In this document: positions 5,841 through 9,524 of the stretch, piece by piece
Layout: the number at the start of each line of letters is the position of its first letter
Numbering within the stretch: the first letter of the stretch is position 1
NCBI GenBank assembly: GCA_030156305.1
Contig: JASGMZ010000102.1
Span: 1 to 9,524 of the forward strand
Reading direction: 5' to 3'
DNA length: 9,524 bases
Source: Bacteroidales bacterium
GTDB taxonomy: Bacteria > Bacteroidota > Bacteroidia > Bacteroidales > UBA12077
The notes under the pieces: generated by a model
The model's input: the letters and a program-made list of their open reading frames with translations, nothing else
Told to the model about the DNA's origin: nothing
Databases searched by the model: none
Made by a program: the position numbers and the translations under genes

Positions 5841-5858
5841 GTGCAATAACGAACTATT

Positions 5859-6740
5859 ATGATATTTTTAATTTTTAGTATTCTCTCGTCAACCGCTATT
5901 TATGTAATATTTAAATATATCGATCGCATTAAAATCGCATCATTTGATGTTATCATAATTAATTACATAACTGCCTCCATATTAGGGTTACTTCTCTCCG
6001 ATACTCAAGCAGATATTTTCCCTATTTATCAAAATCAATGGTTCCCTTATGCCATTTTAATAGGAGTCCTGTTTATTTTGATGTTTGTGGTAATCGCCAA
6101 GTCATCACAAATTGTAGGAATTGCCATTACCACCGTATCCAATAAAATGTCGGTAATCATTCCAATTACTTTTTCAATACTAATCGACCCGTTGGATAAA
6201 CTTACAAATCTTAAAGCAGCAGGTATTATTCTTGCTATTTTAGCTGTATTTCTGTCCGTTTACCGAAAACGTAAAATTGAATTTGACCCCCGCAATATTT
6301 ATTTACCCATTATTCTATTCCTGGGGATGGGAATTGTGGATTCAATCGTAAAATATGCTCAGCAATATTACGTAAATGATGATGTACTCCCGTTGTTTAC
6401 CGTAATTCTTTTTATCATGGCTGCTATTGCCGGGTTGGTTACTAAGTTATTAAGAAAAACACCATTTAAAGCATTAGTCAATCCAAAAGTATTGATGTGG
6501 GGAATTCTTTTAGGAATAAGTAATTATGGATCATTATATTTTGTAATAAAAGCGCTAAATTATAAAGATACTTATGGCGGCCATATTGGCGGTTCGGTTG
6601 TATTTGGTATCAACAACCTGGGAATCATTGCATTATCTGTAATCATCGGATTATTAGTTTTTAAAGAAAAAATATTAAAAATAAACTGGGTAGGAATCAT
6701 TATTTCATTTATTGCAATTTATATTTTATCAATTACATAA
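5859..6740 (+). CDS. DMT/EamA-superfamily membrane permease
   Basis: This 293-residue, strongly hydrophobic protein has about ten predicted membrane segments by eye (roughly 1-19, 28-46, 63-82, 88-108, 119-135, 149-167, 177-197, 210-231, 246-267, 277-292). The two halves of five segments fit the EamA fold of drug/metabolite transporters. The end of the first half (KAAGIILAILAVFLSVYRKRK, split at about 119-139) and of the second (NWVGIIISFIAIYIL, 276-290) have the same character, as expected for the internal duplication. Such proteins sit in the inner membrane and move small metabolites, often outward; the substrate here is unknown. There is no Shine-Dalgarno sequence, and the start is only 18 bases past a strong terminator. 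It ends one base before yigZ, so the two are surely co-transcribed. Confidence 0.8.
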   Translation: MIFLIFSILSSTAIYVIFKYIDRIKIASFDVIIINYITASILGLLLSDTQADIFPIYQNQWFPYAILIGVLFILMFVVIAKSSQIVGIAITTVSNKMSVIIPITFSILIDPLDKLTNLKAAGIILAILAVFLSVYRKRKIEFDPRNIYLPIILFLGMGIVDSIVKYAQQYYVNDDVLPLFTVILFIMAAIAGLVTKLLRKTPFKALVNPKVLMWGILLGISNYGSLYFVIKALNYKDTYGGHIGGSVVFGINNLGIIALSVIIGLLVFKEKILKINWVGIIISFIAIYILSIT

Positions 6741-6741
6741 G

Positions 6742-7359
6742 ATGGCCGATTATAACGATGAATACTTAACCATTAGTAAACCTTCTGAGGGATTATTTAA
6801 AGATCGCGGAAGCAAATTCCTGGCTTTTGCCTTTCCTGTATCTTCGGAAGAAGAAATAAAAGTCATTCAGGAACAACTCCGAAACAAATATCATGATGCG
6901 CGGCATCATTGTTTTGCCTACATGCTCGGCCCTGAAAAAAAAGTATATCGTGCCAATGATGATGGTGAGCCTTCAAGTACTGCAGGGAAGCCTATCTTAG
7001 GACAAATTCGATCCTTTAATTTAACCAATATTCTTATTGTAGTAATACGATACTTTGGGGGGACAAAGCTGGGCGTTGGAGGACTAATCAATGCATACAA
7101 AACAGCAGCAGAAGAAGCGTTAAATAATGCAAAAATCATTAAAAAAACATTACATGATATTTACGAATTAAAATTTGATTACCCACAAATGAATGAAATA
7201 ATGCGAATTATGAAAGAAGAAAATATAGAACAAATAGACCAACATTTTGAATTAACATGTTCCATTACACTGGCTTTACGAAAGGCTGAAGTAGATAAAA
7301 TATTAAGTAAATTCGATCGAGTGGAAAAATTAAAAATTGAATTTGTTGAAACAAGATAA
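6742..7359 (+). CDS. yigZ: YigZ/IMPACT (UPF0029) family protein
   Basis: The ATG at 6742 gives 205 residues, matching E. coli YigZ (204). An upstream in-frame ATG at 6712 lies inside the permease gene and is rejected. The conserved IMPACT N-terminal domain (about 15-125) has GSKFLAFAFPV at 23-33, YHDARHHCFAYMLG at 50-63, NDDGEPSSTAGKPIL at 72-86, and IRYFGGTKLGVGGL at 102-115. A smaller ferredoxin-like domain (DUF1949 type, about 140-200) follows. The family is cytoplasmic and possibly binds nucleic acid or ribosome-related partners; eukaryotic IMPACT regulates GCN2, but the bacterial role is not settled. It begins one base after the permease stop and is followed 33 bases later by pyrB, so the four genes may form one transcript. 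Confidence 0.88.
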   Translation: MADYNDEYLTISKPSEGLFKDRGSKFLAFAFPVSSEEEIKVIQEQLRNKYHDARHHCFAYMLGPEKKVYRANDDGEPSSTAGKPILGQIRSFNLTNILIVVIRYFGGTKLGVGGLINAYKTAAEEALNNAKIIKKTLHDIYELKFDYPQMNEIMRIMKEENIEQIDQHFELTCSITLALRKAEVDKILSKFDRVEKLKIEFVETR

Positions 7360-7392
7360 TTTATTTTAAGTATCATTAAATAACCAGGATGA

Positions 7393-8301
7393 ATGAAAAA
7401 CAAAAATTTAGTATCCATCACCGATTTCTCAAAAGAAGAAATCTTTAAAATTCTTAATTTAGCAGAAGAATTTGAAAAAAATCCAAACCAAAATCTTTTA
7501 GAAGGCAAGGTCATAGCTACTTTGTTTTTTGAACCCTCTACCCGAACCCGTCTAAGTTTCGAAAGTGCAATTAGCCGATTGGGTGGGAAATATATTGGAT
7601 TTACCGATGCGGCCTCTTCGAGTGTTAAAAAAGGGGAATCATTAAAAGACACTATAATGACGGTTGCAAATTATAGTGATATGATTATTATGCGTCATCC
7701 TATTGAAGGGAGTGCCCGCTGGGCCAGTGAAGTTTCCAGGGTTCCTGTTGTGAATGCTGGCGACGGGGCTAATCAACACCCAACACAAACATTACTCGAT
7801 TTATTTTCCATACGCAAAACACAGGGCACCCTCGATAATCTAAATGTTTTTTTTGTGGGTGATTTAAAATATGGACGTACGGTACACTCACTGTTACAAG
7901 CCATGTCGATGTTTAATACCACTTTCAATTTTATTTCACCTGAGGAATTAAAAATTCCGGTTGAGTATAAAATGTTTCTCGATAAAAAGGGTTTAAAATA
8001 TTATGAACACCGCGATTTTTCGGATATTATTTCACATGCAGATATTATTTATATGACACGTATACAACGTGAACGATTCTCTGATCCTATGGAATATGAA
8101 AAAACGAAAAACTCTTATGTTTTAAGAAAAAACATGCTGAAAAATACCAAAGAGAACATGAAGATTTTACACCCTCTGCCAAGAGTTAACGAGATTAATA
8201 TTGATGTAGACAGCGATGAAAAAGCATATTACTTTACTCAGGCACTTAATGGTGTTTTTACACGCCAGGCTATTATTACTTCAATCCTTGGTTTAAAATA
8301 A
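7393..8301 (+). CDS. pyrB: Aspartate carbamoyltransferase catalytic subunit
   Basis: This 302-residue protein is the catalytic chain of aspartate carbamoyltransferase, which joins carbamoyl phosphate and L-aspartate to N-carbamoyl-aspartate in the committed step of pyrimidine synthesis. All signature elements are present: STRTRLSFE at 49-57, the active-site loop SSVKKGESL at 76-84, MRHP at 100-103, NAGDGANQHPTQTLLDLF at 121-138, GDLKYGRTVHSL at 156-167, TRIQRERF at 222-229 and HPLPR at 260-264. The length is near that of E. coli PyrB. An AGGA lies three bases before the ATG, too close to be a typical ribosome site. An ATG at 7389 is in another frame. pyrI follows after 16 bases, so this is the holoenzyme type with regulatory chains. 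No leader peptide with a U-tract attenuator like that of enterobacterial pyrBI is visible, since yigZ lies directly upstream. Confidence 0.97.
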   Translation: MKNKNLVSITDFSKEEIFKILNLAEEFEKNPNQNLLEGKVIATLFFEPSTRTRLSFESAISRLGGKYIGFTDAASSSVKKGESLKDTIMTVANYSDMIIMRHPIEGSARWASEVSRVPVVNAGDGANQHPTQTLLDLFSIRKTQGTLDNLNVFFVGDLKYGRTVHSLLQAMSMFNTTFNFISPEELKIPVEYKMFLDKKGLKYYEHRDFSDIISHADIIYMTRIQRERFSDPMEYEKTKNSYVLRKNMLKNTKENMKILHPLPRVNEINIDVDSDEKAYYFTQALNGVFTRQAIITSILGLK

Positions 8302-8317
8302 ATAAAATTTAAGTATT

Positions 8318-8773
8318 ATGACAGAAAAAAAATTACAAGTGAGTGCCATACAAAACGGTACCGTTATCGATCATATCCCTGCAGACAAATTATTTGATGT
8401 AATTGATATTCTGGGACTAGATAAAATAAACAATCAAATTACTTTTGGTACAAACCTGGAAAGCAAAAAAATGGGACTAAAAGCTATTATCAAACTATCA
8501 GACATATTTTTCGCTGATAACGAGATTAATAAAATAGCACTGGCAGCTCCCGAAGCAAAATTAAATATTGTAAAAGATTATCAGGTAGTTGAAAAGAAAA
8601 TCGTTGAAGTTCCCGATAGTATTTCGGGTATAGCCAAATGTGGAAATCCAAAATGTATTACAAACCACGAAGAAATAATTACAAAATTTCAGGTAGTAAA
8701 CAAGAAAAAAGTAGCTTTAAGATGCCACTATTGTGAAAAAATAACAGATTCAGAACATATGGAGATTTTTTAA
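8318..8773 (+). CDS. pyrI: Aspartate carbamoyltransferase regulatory subunit
   Basis: The product is 151 residues, the usual size for PyrI. The N-terminal allosteric domain (about 1-95) begins VSAIQNGTVIDHIPADK (8-24), the segment that contacts nucleotide effectors. The C-terminal zinc domain has four cysteines at C108, C113, C136 and C139 (KCGNPKC and RCHYCE), matching the zinc ligands of E. coli PyrI. It binds PyrB trimers to build the dodecamer that responds to CTP and ATP. It starts 16 bases after pyrB and is clearly in the same transcript. Nothing looks broken or unusual. Confidence 0.97.
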   Translation: MTEKKLQVSAIQNGTVIDHIPADKLFDVIDILGLDKINNQITFGTNLESKKMGLKAIIKLSDIFFADNEINKIALAAPEAKLNIVKDYQVVEKKIVEVPDSISGIAKCGNPKCITNHEEIITKFQVVNKKKVALRCHYCEKITDSEHMEIF

Positions 8774-8794
8774 CTAATGATTTTATTTGATGAT

Positions 8795-8826
8795 AAAAAA
8801 CAAGCCAGACTATAAAAGCCTGGCTT
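8795..8826 (-). terminator. Terminator between pyrI and the DUF4293 gene
   Basis: AAGCCAG at 8802-8808 pairs with CTGGCTT at 8820-8826 around an 11-base loop. On the minus strand the stem is followed by G and six U, giving a good intrinsic terminator for the DUF4293 gene ending at 8855. On the plus strand the downstream run ACTTGTATT is poor in T, so ending pyrBI transcription here is less certain. Confidence 0.6.
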
Positions 8827-8854
8827 ACTTGTATTAAAAGAAATATTTGAAGTT

Positions 8855-9313
8855 TTATCGTATGCGGTCCATACTCCGAATCAATGCTTCGTCTTTACCA
8901 ATAGCCCTTATAGCGAGATAAGTTAAAACAGCCGAAACAAACGGAAATACTACAGTAATTTTGTAACTTACCACACCGTTAAGTTGATTGGTAAAACTTT
9001 GAATATAATAATAATTAAGCCCTAAATAACCAATCATTAAGAATATGTTAATCAGATTGATTCGCATTTGTAATATTCGTTTCTTATAAAAGAAAATACT
9101 CGAGAAAGAAATCAACACAATAATAGAAAGTAAAATAATTGGCGGCACCGTTAAGGAATAAATACTATCTTCCTCTAAAAAGGCCAATCCGTTAAACTGA
9201 AAAATAAAAACCTGTCCGTTGTCGGCCAATAATTCTGCATAAGGATAGAAAAATATGGATGCCATTAAAATGGTTACTACTACTAAATAAACCGACTGAA
9301 TTCTCTGAATCAT
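8855..9313 (-). CDS. DUF4293 family integral membrane protein
   Basis: This 152-residue protein starts MIQRIQSVYL and ends LAIRAIGKDEALIRSMDRIR, both typical of the DUF4293 family, which I know only from Bacteroidota. Four membrane segments are visible at about 7-24, 54-75, 85-105 and 118-136, with a positively charged stretch after the second (YKKR, 76-79) and a charged conserved tail at 138-152 that probably lies in the cytoplasm. The function is unknown. It is a single-gene unit, convergent with pyrBI, with its own terminator and a good -7 box upstream. Its value here is mainly taxonomic. Confidence 0.85.
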   Translation of the reverse strand: MIQRIQSVYLVVVTILMASIFFYPYAELLADNGQVFIFQFNGLAFLEEDSIYSLTVPPIILLSIIVLISFSSIFFYKKRILQMRINLINIFLMIGYLGLNYYYIQSFTNQLNGVVSYKITVVFPFVSAVLTYLAIRAIGKDEALIRSMDRIR

Positions 9314-9357
9314 AACGTATTAAAATAAATTCTTTTTTACATAGCTTTTAATAACCA

Positions 9358-9365
9358 CAAAATTA
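9358..9365 (-). promoter_or_regulatory. -7 box for the DUF4293 gene
   Basis: Read on the minus strand this is TAATTTTG, an exact match to the Bacteroidota -7 consensus TAnnTTTG. It would give a leader of about 35-40 bases before the ATG at 9313. The -33 element is not obvious; only AT-rich sequence without a clear TTG lies at the expected distance. Confidence 0.45.
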
Positions 9366-9410
9366 GCTGATTTTATTTATTTTTACATTAAAATATATTA
9401 AATTCTATCA

Positions 9411-9502
9411 TTTTTCCCCATTCTATTTAACCTGACGTATTCATAAATATTATATTTTTCAATATTTATGAATAGTACAAGTTAACCCTGACTGGGGAAA
9501 AT
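9411..9502. repeat. Nested palindrome at the right edge
   Basis: The core ATTCATAAATATT (9439-9451) is the exact reverse complement of 9461-9473, with one more pair outside and a nine-base loop. Outer arms TTTTCCCCA (9412-9420) and TGGGGAAAA (9493-9501) are also exactly complementary and concentric within half a base. Between core and outer arms the pairing is patchy. TTAACCTGAC (9427-9436) recurs as TTAACCCTGAC (9482-9492) in direct orientation. It could be a palindromic repeat element or a regulatory region for a gene beyond the window. Confidence 0.5.
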
Positions 9503-9524
9503 CAAAGGTTTATACTAATTAAAC

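Noticed and set aside
6712..6741. Start of yigZ inside the permease gene at 6712
   Set aside because: The ATG at 6742, one base after the permease stop, gives the standard YigZ N-terminus and length.

Overview
The window is AT-rich (roughly one third G+C by eye) and reads as chromosomal DNA of a Bacteroidota bacterium. The evidence is a DUF4293 membrane protein, a family I know only from that phylum, start codons mostly without a Shine-Dalgarno sequence, promoter boxes close to the Bacteroidota -7 consensus TAnnTTTG, and a CCTGCCGGCAGG palindrome read in frame as LPAGRQG, a peptide I associate with Bacteroidota genomes. No species is named; a Bacteroidales/Marinilabiliales-like anaerobe or environmental genome is plausible.

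Layout. 1-569 is non-coding and rich in repeats: two degenerate 36-bp tandem units, a 14-bp direct repeat, a long imperfect palindrome of about 180 bp, and a perfect 15-bp-stem hairpin just upstream of the first gene. 570-5613 is a catabolic block: hyuA (dihydropyrimidinase/hydantoinase, +), converging on ygeW (transcarbamylase, -) and ygeY (M20 peptidase family, -), then a divergent intergenic region with an operator-like palindrome and xdhC (molybdenum hydroxylase maturation factor, +). 5614-5858 holds a small hairpin and a strong intrinsic terminator only 18 nt before the next gene. 5859-8773 is a co-directional run: a DMT-superfamily permease, a YigZ/IMPACT-family protein, and pyrB-pyrI (the two subunits of aspartate carbamoyltransferase). 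8855-9313 is the DUF4293 gene on the opposite strand, and 9314-9524 is intergenic DNA with another nested palindrome.

How the genes work together. hyuA, ygeW, ygeY and an XdhC-like factor are the Bacteroidota counterparts of genes clustered in E. coli near xdhABC-ygeWXY-hyuA-ygfK-ssnA. Homologues of that cluster have been linked to anaerobic breakdown of uric acid and other purines: a ring is opened, ureido/carbamoyl groups are removed, and carbamoyl phosphate and 2,3-diaminopropionate are probable late intermediates. Here only part of the set is present. The hydroxylase itself, diaminopropionate ammonia-lyase (ygeX), ygfK, ssnA and carbamate kinase are not in the window. The assignment to purine/uric-acid catabolism is therefore inference from family and neighbourhood. 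pyrBI is ordinary pyrimidine biosynthesis, and the permease-yigZ pair in front of it looks housekeeping.

I found no complete mobile element, CRISPR array, tRNA or rRNA gene. The points most worth a second look are the partial and rearranged hyuA/ygeWY/xdhC cluster, the palindromic repeat inserted inside the ygeY coding sequence, the operator-like palindrome between ygeY and xdhC, and the terminator placed in a possible leader position before the permease gene.
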